Assembly: GCA_040954595.2 (NCBI GenBank)
Contig: CM082581.2
Coordinates: 12,276,001 to 12,340,000 of the forward strand
Origin: Balanoglossus misakiensis
Taxonomy: Eukaryota > Hemichordata
Direction of reading: 5' to 3'
DNA length: 64,000 nt
The notes under the pieces: generated by a model
Told to the model about the DNA's origin: nothing
The model's input: the letters and a program-made list of their open reading frames with translations, nothing else
The model's database searches: none
Position numbers and translations under genes: made by a program
Shown here: piece after piece, positions 13,479 through 24,576 of the stretch
How positions within the stretch are numbered: position 1 is the stretch's first letter
Layout of the letters: every line of letters starts with the position of its first letter

Positions 13479-16400
13479 CTGCTGGCTGCTTACGTAACCA
13501 GGTGCTGTCCTTCTCCTTTACTCTTTCTCTCCAACCACCTTCCCTTACTGCAGGCCGCCAAGGTCCAGAATGCTCTTTTGGTGGCTCGTCTGCTTTAGAA
13601 CTAAAGTAGAGATTACAGAAATAAGCAAGATTTTCAAAGAATTATACTGGATTTAAAAAAAAGTGATGACAGTACACAGCAATATATTGCTGACTTACTT
13701 GCTAAGAAAAGGTTTGTAAAACTCTTTCACCCCCACTTTATGATATACTGAACTCTCGCTAATCAGCAGCTATCAGTTTCCCTGGTGATGCAATAAAGTT
13801 TCCATATTGAAAATTTAACTTCACACTTACGAGCTTCTCCAAGACTCTCTACCACCATCCCGATCGTCTCTTCCCCATCCAGGACCTCTTCTATCAGGTT
13901 CCCTCTCATGACTTACGACTCTTTCCTCGTGTTTTTTCGATAACTTTTCTTCAATTTCTCTTTCCCTGAACAAAATAAAACAAAATTTACACTTCAGGCA
14001 TGTCTGAGTAATGGTTGTAGACAGCAATACATAAATCCCGGCGATTACATCTTTTGAGGACTAAATATGTACATGTACTTGTAAATAATAATTGGAAAAG
14101 GTTCATTTTGACTCAATGAACACACCACCATATATCTGTTGCACTGATAATTAAAAGGATGAGAGGAATATATCAAATGCAAATGCATTATAATGTTGAT
14201 TCCACACCTGGCTCTCTGTTTAGCAGCTTGCTCTTCCAACTTGGCCAATTTCTCCCGGTATTCTTCCTCCTCTTGTTCCTGTAGTTTGCGCTTTTCAGCT
14301 TCCTCTCTCTCCCGCTCTGCAAAAATTAAAATTAATATTTTGTCAGGATTATTATTGTTCTGCTTCGTTATTTCTTCCTGAATATACAAACTGAAAATAA
14401 ATTTGACAATAAACATGTTCACATTGCTTAATTTTGGAGGTTTGAACAAACATATCTCAGTGGAAGGGATGCTGTTCAAAGCATTTTTACACTTTCAAAC
14501 TTCAACAAAATCTTGTCACAGATGATCATAAAAGAGGCCTACAATTGTTTTCTCTTACCTCTAACTGCTTCTTCATCTTTCCTCCTTTGTTCTTCTTCTT
14601 GCCTCTCTTTCAACCATTTTTGTCTTCTCTCTTCCTTCCTTCTCTCTCTCCTCTGCAGAAGCCTTGCTTCTCTTTCTTCTTCAAAATCTTTCTCAAATTT
14701 ATCAAATTTTTCCTATTGAGAACATTTGACATTAAATCAGTGATTGTTTATGCTCTCCATGTTATTGTTAACACCATAAGTAACTTATTTTCCAAAACAA
14801 TCAAAATGTTGACTGCACAGTATGAGAAGCACACTAAACTCAAGAAATGCACACCTTGTACACAGATGATCTGGCATCTTTCAGGGAATTCAAGAATTTA
14901 TCCTTTTCTTCAGTTAGGAGCGACAGACGATCTCTTTCTCTTTTGGCCAATTCACGCTCTTCTATCAGTCTTTTGATCTGATAAAAAAGAAAGATATAAA
15001 TTAAGAGCACTAACAAAATAGAACTGGCATTATACCAAGGCTTCAAAGCCAGCACTGAATAAGAAGTCAAAAGTGTCGTACATGTATGACAATATGAAGC
15101 TGTACGGAGCTGCAAAATGCACATGATCATGGTTTGTCTTTGTTCCAGAAAGACAATTCACATACCCTTTCCTCTTCTTGTTGTTCCCACCTCTCTCTGT
15201 CCTTCACAGCATTCTCCTCTGCTTCTTTCTTCAGCAGAGGGATTTCTTCGATTCTTTGTGCTCGGGCAGAATAATCAATCTGAAAAGTGGAAATCACTAT
15301 GCAACCATGAGTCCGAATCCAGAAAACCCCCAAAGAAATCACAGATTCCAATTCACAATATGTAACCATGACCCGCATATATCTCTCTCTATAAACCATG
15401 GTCAAACTCCTATGGGACATTGTGGTTGAAAAATGATATATGAACCACAATACATAATACACAAGATGATTTGTTACTTGCCTTCTTTTCTTGAGTTTTC
15501 AATCGAAGTTGAAGTTCCTTCTTCTCCTGCTCTAACTGCTGCACTTGTTTGGCCATGATCTCATCAGCATCCATGTCTTTCAATTCCTACAAAACAATGC
15601 AAAGTAAGTGTCAGTGCTGTTGATATCAATGAAATGTTGTAGGTGTGGATGAGGTAAATTCCAAAGACTACAATTTGGAATCAACTGATAGGTAAAACAA
15701 ACATTACGTACATCAATGTCCAATTTCTTCAAAGTCCTAGCGCCAATGGCAGTCTTCTTGAGACTTTCAATTCTATCCATTGTTTGTTTCTGTTGGATCT
15801 GCCTGTGTTCTTCTTGTCTGCGTCTCTTCTCTCTCTCTTCTGCTTCTCTCTCCAATCGACGATGTTCCGCTTGCAGAGCCGCACGTTTCTGTCTTTCCAG
15901 TTCTTCTTGCTCCTCCTTTTCCTGTACATTTCGTGAATAACAATGTTTACGTTTGTGGTCTCAAATTAAGTGTGAAAAATCAAAACTCACAGAAACTGAC
16001 AATCCTGGGACAGAGAATCCACAACCAAGTCCGGGTCTCGAACAACCCACAATCCTCCGATTGGGAGTCCGGTACCCTTACTACTAGGCTAATGATATTC
16101 TCACAGAGACAAAAGCTACGCATTACCCTTTGTGTATTAAGACTCTCCAGATGTTCCTTTCTTTCTTCAATGATGTGTCTACGAGCCAAAATGCGTAGAT
16201 GTTCCTTTTTAGCACTGCGTGCATAACTCTGGGCTATAGCCTGCCTCTGCTCTCCTCTCTCAACCTGGCGGATGAAAGAAAGATGGCGTTAGAACGGGAA
16301 CAGTAACAAGTCACACCCAGACTCAAAATGGGTCTGCCAAGATGGCTGCCCAAGAAAATAAGTCTCCAAGCATCATTTCAATTGTTTTGCATACCCTGGA

Positions 16401-19400
16401 TAGCATGACCTTTGGTGTGATTGAGAGCACTTCTCTTACCTGGATATTGGGAGGATTGATCAAAGCCACTGCTTTCTGCAATGCAGCAGACATTTGCGAC
16501 AGTTGATTCTTGATCTGTTCAGAGGCCATATCCTGCAAGTGGGGACCTTCTAATTCATCCGCTCCTCCAGTTGAAACACCGAGATCAGCACCAAAATGCA
16601 GAGATCTTGTGCGGTGGTCTATCTGGACCTGTAGAAGGAAAGAAAAAGTATGATTTAAAGTTGAAGAGAGATGGTATGTGTGTAGCTATGCACCTTCCTA
16701 CAGGCAAACCACAAACCTACCTACACACACACACACACACATGCGCGCACAACTTTATTTACAGTCAAATTTCGATTACCTGTAAAGCTCCACTTCTTGA
16801 TGCTTCCACAATAATCTTCTCCAAGTGAAACTCTGAAGAAAACTTCGCCAACTCAGCTAACCTTGAGAATTGTATAGTTTGGTACACCTGAGAGACCTAT
16901 GAACATAAAAACGGGGTAAAGATGACTGTTCGTTCCTTAATAATGGCATATGTTTGAAATATGAATCCCTTGGTAAACTTAAACTGCTTACAACACATCT
17001 ATCCAGGCTACATCAACATTACCTGGCTGATAAGTCTTGTCAAGGTCACATCCTGCAATGCTGGCACATACTGTGATAACTCCAACTCGTTGGCTTCTTG
17101 TAGGAAATCAAGAATTTGGGTGACTCTCTCACAGAGACAGAGAGGATGAAACTCCACTTCCAGCCACTTGAACAAGTCTTTCAACTGCGGCAGAACATGC
17201 TGCACTACATTGTACTTCACCTGATGAAAGAGATGAAATTTGAAAATCAGATGGATGAAAGTAGGCAAGTGTGGAATTTACAGCATTATTAGCTATCATC
17301 ACAGATATAAAATGGTTGAAGACAATACTAACCAAGTCCTTGATGAGTTGACTTCTGCTGGGAGCGCTCTGCAAGCCAAGCAAGTTGGCCAATTTGCGTT
17401 GCTTTTCTGTGTGCACCTCTCGCATATCCAATACACTTGTGATAACACTGCGTGGCTGAATAATCTGGATTGACAGCGTCGCTAGAAGAACTCGGGATGC
17501 CATTCTAGTAAGAGGACAAGGAAGAGAGTCAGCCAGCTTGTTATGAATTCAATCACTTGTAAGCAAAAATTCAACCAATAGTAATACCTGTGTTAACAAA
17601 CCTCTAAATGTACAGGACCTAAGTTAAGATCCGGAATCATTGACAATTTTCAAAGGATTCCCAAAGCCACTCAAAATTTCTGGAGTTCATAGATAACTAC
17701 ACTCAGTTACCTTTGGATTTCATCAGATGACAGGTTTTTTCTTTGTTCTCTCGACAGCTGCAGCAATCTGTGCAGGGCACAGGCATGGAACAGGTAATTG
17801 CCAGACTTCCAGAACACTAATCCCAGTTTGAGATAATAGTTTGCCATGAGCTGTGGCTTTGGTGGTTTTTTGGACAATGTCATCAGACCGTGAACATCTT
17901 CAATTGCCTTGTATGCCTCCTGTGTTGGAAAACAAACATTATCAGGACACGGAAGTTTTCCAGGATTTTGTCCTCTTTCCACAAAGGGATTTGGAATTAC
18001 AGTGTATTTGAAATTTAGAGTCACCAAATCAGCCAAAAGTCCAAATTTAACAATATACACATCAGAACTACATACCTGCCACAATTCCATGCTGATAGCA
18101 TTATCCAACTGTACAAGCCTGGTTTCCAGGTGCATTGCCTGGCTTTCAGGGTTGTTGAGGTTGATGGAAGAAGCCTGGTTCTGGTATTTGGTGATCAGTC
18201 CCAGATGGTTCCTCAGCTGTGGAGAGTTTGAAGGGAATCAGGTATGCGTAAAATCGGTGAATTAACACTGTAATTCACTCAAGCAAGCAGTGATTTGAGC
18301 TTACGAGGACCACGATTGAAAATCAGTTGTTTTGAGAAACAACAGTTAATTTATGTTGGTAACTTACGTTCTCACATAGTTTGCGAAATTCAGTTTTCCT
18401 AGTGTACTTGTGACAGAACTTAAAAGCTGCAAAAGAAACACAAACATGAAGTTTAATACAAATATTGCCTACAGAATAACAATAAATGCATGTCTTTTGG
18501 AGGTTTTCAAGGGAAGCACTTGACACTGAAGCAGTGATAAACAGTTCACACCTTGCTGCGCAATATCCTGGTACAACCGTTCCACTCTTGTGTTGTTCCT
18601 GAGGAGGTCCAAACACTGTCTGTATGATTCCCACAGAAACTTCACCCATGGTGTCAGCAACACGCGGTCGGTACGGTCATGAGTGTCCTCACCACTGACA
18701 GCACTCAGCAGTAAACTGGGAAGAATAAGTGTAGAAAGGCGATGGGTAAGAGATCATAGAGCCACAAGTCAACATCACATCTGAGTATTAACATGATGAA
18801 AAGATATCACTGTGCATGGAGAAAGCATGCACATTATTTCAATGAAACACAACCATGAGGGACAACCATTCAAACTACTTGCTTACCTTTCTGGTGTTGT
18901 TATTTGGTCCAAATCATCAATGTCATCCACCATCTGCTTGGATTCCTCCTTTGCGGCCTCTGTCTTCTCCTCTGCAAGTCTTAGGTAACTCCTCACCACA
19001 TCTTCAAGTGACTTGATGTTCACCTATAACACCAATATTGTACATCTATTTTTCAAGGGACTGCTCAGCCGAGTCAGTTTGTCAAAGTCATTGAAATACC
19101 ATTTGCACACTGTATTTATACCACTCTATTCTGATATGGATGGAAACAAACTAATGGCACATACCTGTTGACAGATGTTCTTGTATTGGTAAAGTCCCTC
19201 CTTGGCAATATGGCTCTTTCGCAAGTCTACACAGAGCTGCAGATATTTCTCCATGATTGGTTCATGGATCTTCTGCCATGTTCGATGCTTCTTGCTTTTG
19301 ATGACATCATACAATGCATCCAAGGCTGGCTGCTTCTTTCCCACATCAATAAATTCTATAAGGATAAGATGCATATGAATAAATACCTTCTCAATCAAAT

Positions 19401-19751
19401 CAAACGACTTCCCATGTCATTGTCATGGTATGCAATATTTCTAGCACTGCAATGTACACGCTGATCATGCATGTCTGGAAGAGCCGTTGGAAATGTTTGG
19501 GGAATTGCATTGGGAGACAAGCAATCGAACATTATTCATACATCATCATCATCACATTAACTCAGTTGGCCCCTTTCCCCGATTATAACGGTTAATGAAT
19601 GGTTTCTCGACCGGGTTAAATCACATGCAAAAAAGCCTGTAGACGTAACATATGGACGTCACACTCAGACAGGCGAACACGAGCACACGCACGACGCCTT
19701 ACCATTTGCTCTTTTCAGAGCGTTTTCGGGTCTTTGGAAGTAGGTCGGCAT
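12571..19751 (-). CDS. EIF3A: Eukaryotic translation initiation factor 3 subunit A
   Basis: Twenty exons in transcript order: 19751-19703, 19355-19165, 19023-18887, 18715-18552, 18426-18368, 18216-18076, 17919-17711, 17504-17333, 17220-17023, 16887-16780, 16628-16440, 16264-16127, 15921-15712, 15586-15482, 15279-15166, 14977-14855, 14712-14559, 14316-14208, 13965-13831, 13600-12571; 3735 bases, 1244 residues (human about 1380). eIF3a scaffolds the eIF3 complex on the 40S subunit in scanning initiation. It starts [16 protein letters not shown] and continues with the family-typical [20 protein letters not shown]. The N-terminal 500 residues form the helical-repeat plus PCI region. From about residue 540 to 900 runs a highly charged coiled coil ([18 protein letters not shown] and similar). 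The last 300 residues are tandem Asp-Arg-rich repeats ([10 protein letters not shown]), ending [10 protein letters not shown] as in vertebrates. It is head to head with DENND10. One intron uses a GC donor (see findings). Confidence 0.97.
15280..15481 (-). other. GC-AG intron in EIF3A
   Basis: The intron between exons 14 and 15 starts GCAAGT after AAGAAG on the minus strand and ends with CAG before ATTGATTATTC. Using the nearest GT instead would add four coding bases and place a TGA directly after the junction. The GC donor gives EKK then IDYSARAQR, matching the family. Confidence 0.85.
16028..16105 (-). repeat. tRNA-derived SINE remnant in an EIF3A intron
   Basis: On the minus strand, this intronic segment reads like a decayed tRNA head: an A box (TTAGCCTAGTAGTAAGGG, 16093-16073) and about 30 bases on a B box (GGGTTGTTCGAGACCC, 16048-16033), with an anticodon-arm-like CCGGACTCCCAATC between. 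The B box has a two-base insertion relative to GGGTTCGAGACCC, so it is not a working tRNA gene. It lies between EIF3A exons 12 and 13. I could not define the SINE tail or target-site duplications. Confidence 0.6.
16721..16740. repeat. (CA)n microsatellite
   Basis: A run of alternating C and A, followed by ATGCGCGCAC, lies in the EIF3A intron between exons 10 and 11. A comparable (GT)n run is at about 5585-5602 in the BTBD16-like gene. Confidence 0.8.
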
Positions 19752-20131
19752 CTTTCACGACAGCACAATTATCAAATGCAATATTTCCCGCCCAAGAATG
19801 GGCTAATCTTCCATTAACAATGGACTACCACCAGATATTTTCGCGTGGTCATTCAGAGTTTCAACACCAAAGATGGCGCAACTTAGAAACCCGACCATGT
19901 GGGGCGTGACGTCACATCCTCCTGACCGTGGAGTTAAACTGATTTTTGATAACTTTAACAATATATCTTCTATAAAAGTACCAAAACAATGTATGAAAGT
20001 CAAATTGCGGTAAAGTTACGCATGTTTGACATGGAGTATTGAACAATTACTATAACTTTTTAATATTAATACTTCAGATGCATGATGGGAAATGATATGA
20101 CCTTACAGTGAACTTCCTGTCGGTGTCAAGA
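19752..20131. promoter_or_regulatory. Shared head-to-head promoter of EIF3A and DENND10
   Basis: Only 380 bases separate the two divergent start codons, so one promoter must serve both directions. It holds a full palindromic CRE, TGACGTCA, at 19907-19914; a YY1-type AAGATGGCG at 19870-19878; and an ETS-type CTTCCTGT at about 20114-20121. No TATA box stands out. Such elements fit a housekeeping bidirectional promoter. The same two genes are also divergent neighbours in human. Motifs are seen; function is inferred. Confidence 0.7.
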
Positions 20132-22300
20132 ATGGCGCTTGCTGACCTTCAGGGAGCAGGTTTGATAGGTAAGTTGACATTGCTCATAATATATTGGGTG
20201 TTGTGTACCAGGAATGGAGCTACATAATCATATCAATTGACCCCTTCAACTCAAAGCTCCGATTCGTTGTTACTTTTGAAAACGATCCAGGGCAGCTGAA
20301 AAGGGGAGGGGCAACCCGGAAATGGTCGTCGGTGAATGATCTGAAATGGTCATCAACGTGTTTTGGGATACAAGGGCATCACTTTTGATGTTTTCATTTA
20401 CATGCAGAAAAAGACAGACGTGGTGATGTGTTGTGGACATGGTCTTATCCAGCAATAACACCTGACAAACGAAATCTCCTGTTGAAGAAATGTTGTTTGA
20501 AAGCAGACAGTGACAGTGTGGTTACATTTGTCTATGGGCAGTTCGGAAGACAATGGCATTATATCTACACTACGCCAGTAGAAGAATCCAAAGTTTTATC
20601 GAAGGTAAAAACAACCTAGGAGTTCATATTGCCATATGATAATTTAAGGTCAAGACTACAGTTGTTATCAGTGACAGTGAGTGTAACTCTTTAATTAGGC
20701 ATAACACAACATACATTACATGATCATGTTGGTTTATCATAATTCATTTCAACATTTTCAGGTGAAATACATTTCTCTTGTGCTGCTGTCCAGAGATTAC
20801 AATCCAGAAAAATATGAAACACTTTGTCAGATTTTAAGTAAAGCCTACAAAGAAACTGGCAACCCGGCAACACTCTTAGAAAGCTATCTCTCAGTACTAA
20901 CTAAAGGGTCGTGTCCAAGTGAAGACAATGGAACTTTTGTAGTCAAGGAGTATGATGTGCGGAAAGCATATGTGGCAGCATCTATCAAAGGTCAGAGGCC
21001 AAATGTTATTCTTCTGGGTCAAATTGACCCTGTGTACATAAAGAATATGAACATTATGATATCATTTTCTTATATAAATATTTCAGGTCAAACTCTTGAA
21101 ATAGAGTGTATATGGTTATCATAAGTGATTGTTTTCCGATATCATTTCAGATGTAATCAATGTGTTTGGAGTTGAAACCATATTAATCTACACAGCATTG
21201 TTGCTGAAAAAAAGAATTGCAGTATATCATTCAAGGTTAGAAGACTTGCTTGAGTTTACAAGGTACGTCATCGGTATGATGAATGAATTTACTGTTATTT
21301 GCCATCTTGTCCTAATACCCCTTTGCCAGCCAAGATCTCACAATTACACCATTCTTACTTGTACCATGTATAGAGCTCTTCCGACATTAGTGTGGCACCG
21401 ACAGAACTGGTCCATCTTGTTTCCCTATGTACATCTTGACCCAGAAGAGGAAGCAGACTGTCAGAGCAATGTGACCTACATACTTGGCAGCTTAGATCCA
21501 AGCATAGAAACAAGATCAGATCTTTATGATCTGTTTGTAAACGTACCAAACCAGGAAATCATTGTTGCAACACAAGCCAAAGGTATAACATCTAGTTTTA
21601 TTTGTCAAGCAAAGTGAACACAAAGTTTGCAGACATGACAGTAGTTTTTGGTGCATGAAACCGGGTAAAAACAAATGGTTGCAATGCAGTTTGATTGTAG
21701 CTGTAGGTGGCGCTGTCCAAACTATGCTGTAAGCTGTGATTTTCTATATTGAAAAAAAACTTCCTTTTATAGTAATACGAACTTGGACAATACATCAGAT
21801 ACCTGTGCAAATTCTCTATTAATGTAATTGACATGAAGTCCATATCTTCCCCCACAGAGGCATTGAGTATGGGAAAGCTTCACAAAGAGATTGCACAGAT
21901 TATGGTGCAGAGTGCAGAAGATACAGACAAGAGTAACCAACAAGTTATTAAGGTCTGTTCAGTTTACAATACAAGATAGTTTCATACTCCAAATGTGTGT
22001 CTTCTGGTTTCCTGTAAAAATTACCAGTTGTTGACGATTCCTGGACTGATGAATACATAGATACAACATACAGAAATGTTGATAACATTGTCTTCTTCCT
22101 CTCCCCATGCCCCTGACACCATCCAGGAGATTGCAGTGAAAACAAAAGAAGTCATCAACATTTTAAAGTCACTTGCAACTCCGAATGAAGATGGAAAATC
22201 CAAGATCACCTTGGAAGTCATCAAAGAACAACAGAAGTCAGCAGTCATGGAAAATTTCCTCTTCAACTTGGCAACGGCAGAGGGGTTGGTTCAGTTCTGA
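20132..22300 (+). CDS. DENND10: DENN domain-containing protein 10 (FAM45)
   Basis: Seven exons: 20132-20168, 20408-20604, 20762-20990, 21151-21262, 21374-21582, 21858-21952, 22127-22300 (TGA); 1053 bases, 350 residues, close to the human protein of 357. All introns are GT-AG. Family-typical blocks are GLIEKD near the start, RNLLLKKCCL, YNPEKYETLC, LTKGSC, VRKAYVAASIKD, LPTLVWHRQNWSILFPYVHL, RSDLYDLFVNV, ALSMGKLHKEIAQ and VMENFLFNLATAEG at the end. The protein is a small DENN-fold member linked to late endosomes and Rab27 regulation in mammals; that role is from family knowledge. The ATG at 20132 is chosen because it opens the reading frame into GLIEKD and sits in a good context (AAGAATGG). 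It shares a promoter with EIF3A. Confidence 0.95.
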
Positions 22301-24576
22301 GAACAGCCAATGTGGCTGCTGTCTCTTTTTCCAGTTGATACCCCACCCTGAACAAAGAACGTAAAATCTTACAATGCAAAATTGGTATGAATGTAAAAAG
22401 GCTTTTAAAGTTAGCTTGATATAGCTAAATATACTTTATACATAGCTGGCTTAAAGACATGGGATTCTGATGGCTCAGGATAGAAATGTACAAAAGAGCC
22501 AAGAAAAACAAGAAATTTGACACAATTTCAAGCTAAAAGCACATTTTTTTCTTACATGATTCACAAGTTATTAACTTCCAGACTTCATGTTGCTTTCTGA
22601 ATGATGACTGCCAGATTTGATGACATTTCTTAAAATATAATTTTTGACATTTTAGACCACTTTATTTCATACATGTATATAAATAAACAAGGATTCAGTC
22701 CCCAGTTAGATAATTCTGTGTCGTCTATTAAAGAGGAGAATCCAGCCAATTGAAATATTCATTTCAAAGATGCTATATACTCTTTCTTAAAATGATTGCT
22801 GATTGGGGTAAAATCTACAATTTAGTGCGTCACTGAAATACTAACAGCCGGAGCTAAACTTGGCAAAGAGGTCATTTCATTGATTCAATCAAACCCTTTA
22901 TACAGTGGCTGTATATGACCAACAATGTGATGCGTTGGTTTATGAAAGAGATATATGATGGCGTGTAATTGATACACGAAAATCCTAAGTTAAAGACTCC
23001 GCCCCTGGTGAGAGGACATAATCATTTTCCCCTTTGTGAGTACGAAACGTCCACGGTGAAGGATACGCCTTGTATTGTTATGAACTGGTTTTTCGAGGTC
23101 ACGGGTATAAGCCCATTTTCTTTTTTGTGCTTGCTCTACTTTCTTTACGTTTCTCTACGTCGAATAGTACCAAAGATGTGTAGATGGGAATTGAATCATA
23201 CAGAAAGCTTCAACCCAACTACTTTGGGGTGAGAGGGGTTCGTTGCCCTGGTGAAAAATTTGCCCTGTAAAGATAGCCGCGTTTTCTTTTCTAAGTTGCA
23301 TGTGCGCACTTGTCCACGTTCCGCATATATGACAATAAATAATCATTACTAAGCACGGAGCCGAGACGACCTGTCAACACTGTGTCCACCCATGCACTTC
23401 ACTGAAGGCTATACGTCAGAAAGTTGCATGGCGACGAGTTCTTGGGGGTGTCCCCTCGAAAACAGTACACTATAAATAGCATTATGCTAGAGTAAGGCAC
23501 CGATCGATTGCGAAGTACCAAGAGAGTTACTGTTTACCTGGCTGTCCATAGTTACAGGTTACGTAATCGAAAAGCAAGGGAGAGTGGTTTTCAGACTCAG
23601 AAGAGTGTTAACACGGGATGAAAGCATGGCTTTATCTACATGACTGAGATAGCCGAGTGACTCACCCAGTGTATGCAACGAGACACAGCAACCAACAAAC
23701 CCAAGTCTACTATAGATTTTTCTTGTTTTTTTCGGTAGGTGGATGATATTTACAATTTTTAAACCAGCTTACGTTTCATAAGAAGGCACAAAGTTGACGG
23801 TTGAAGGTCCTCCCTCCCATTTATAACTTCTTTAATAACTTTTAAAGATCGTTATCATACCGGGTTGTCATGTTATTCAGTTTGAAAGGTAGAAAAAGTT
23901 TCCTGTTGAAGAATTCGTGATTTTAACTAAATGTCACCGTTAAAATAAATTGTCAAAGTGACTTAAGTGTTAGCATATAGCACCAAAAGACGCAGATATT
24001 TGTTTATACACAACATCGCCAGTAAAATGGACATTGGACCAATATATTATTACAGACTTTTCATTAGACAGGTAAAGCCACAGCACGTATGCATTCATTT
24101 CTTGTGTTCGCTGTCAATGCTGGAGGCGTAGAGTCGCCGTTGTCACAATAGTGGGCCACTTTGTCTACTGTTCAGCGTTTAGTTTGTGAAGCAAAAGTGA
24201 AAATCGATAGCGTTGAATACACACAAGGGATTTATTCACCTTCGAATGGGGAGTAGGTTCTAGCAGTTGTGTGTGACCATACTTATGAACACCACGACAG
24301 GAGATTATCGTTATAGTGTTATATTTTGACACAGCTTGGAGACCCTCGTTTATAGGCAGTGGCATTGCAGTCCCGGTACCGATACCTCAGCCATCAAATT
24401 CTTTCTTTGTATGTTATTAAATTGGTCAGCAGAGGCCTTTGCACTACTATGATCATTTCTTTGTAATTTAACGACTCACAGTTTACTGCCTGGTTGAATT
24501 GATAGAGGAACTTTTACGACCTTCTCCGACAGCCTCTGGTATTACTCTTCTTACTGGCAGTGTTGTCCCACCATTT
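22301..24576. other. Intergenic: DENND10 3' UTR and upstream region of the TRPM gene
   Basis: The first 400 bases are DENND10 3' UTR. The rest, to the proposed TRPM start, holds no exon I can recognise. The TRPM promoter and perhaps a 5' non-coding exon should be here; a possible acceptor CACAG lies just before 24481. Confidence 0.45.
22682..22687 (+). other. Poly(A) signal AATAAA, DENND10
   Basis: Canonical hexamer 381 bases after the DENND10 stop codon in A/T-rich DNA. It would give a 3' UTR of about 400 bases. Confidence 0.55.

Noticed and set aside
12710-13609. 299-codon plus-strand open frame rich in Ser, Gly and Arg
   Set aside because: It is antisense to the repeat region of EIF3A and stays open because of the 30-base coding period.
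12571-19751. Search for an intronic snoRNA as in the human EIF3A gene
   Set aside because: I could not identify a convincing H/ACA pair of hairpins with H and ACA boxes by eye; a covariance search is needed.
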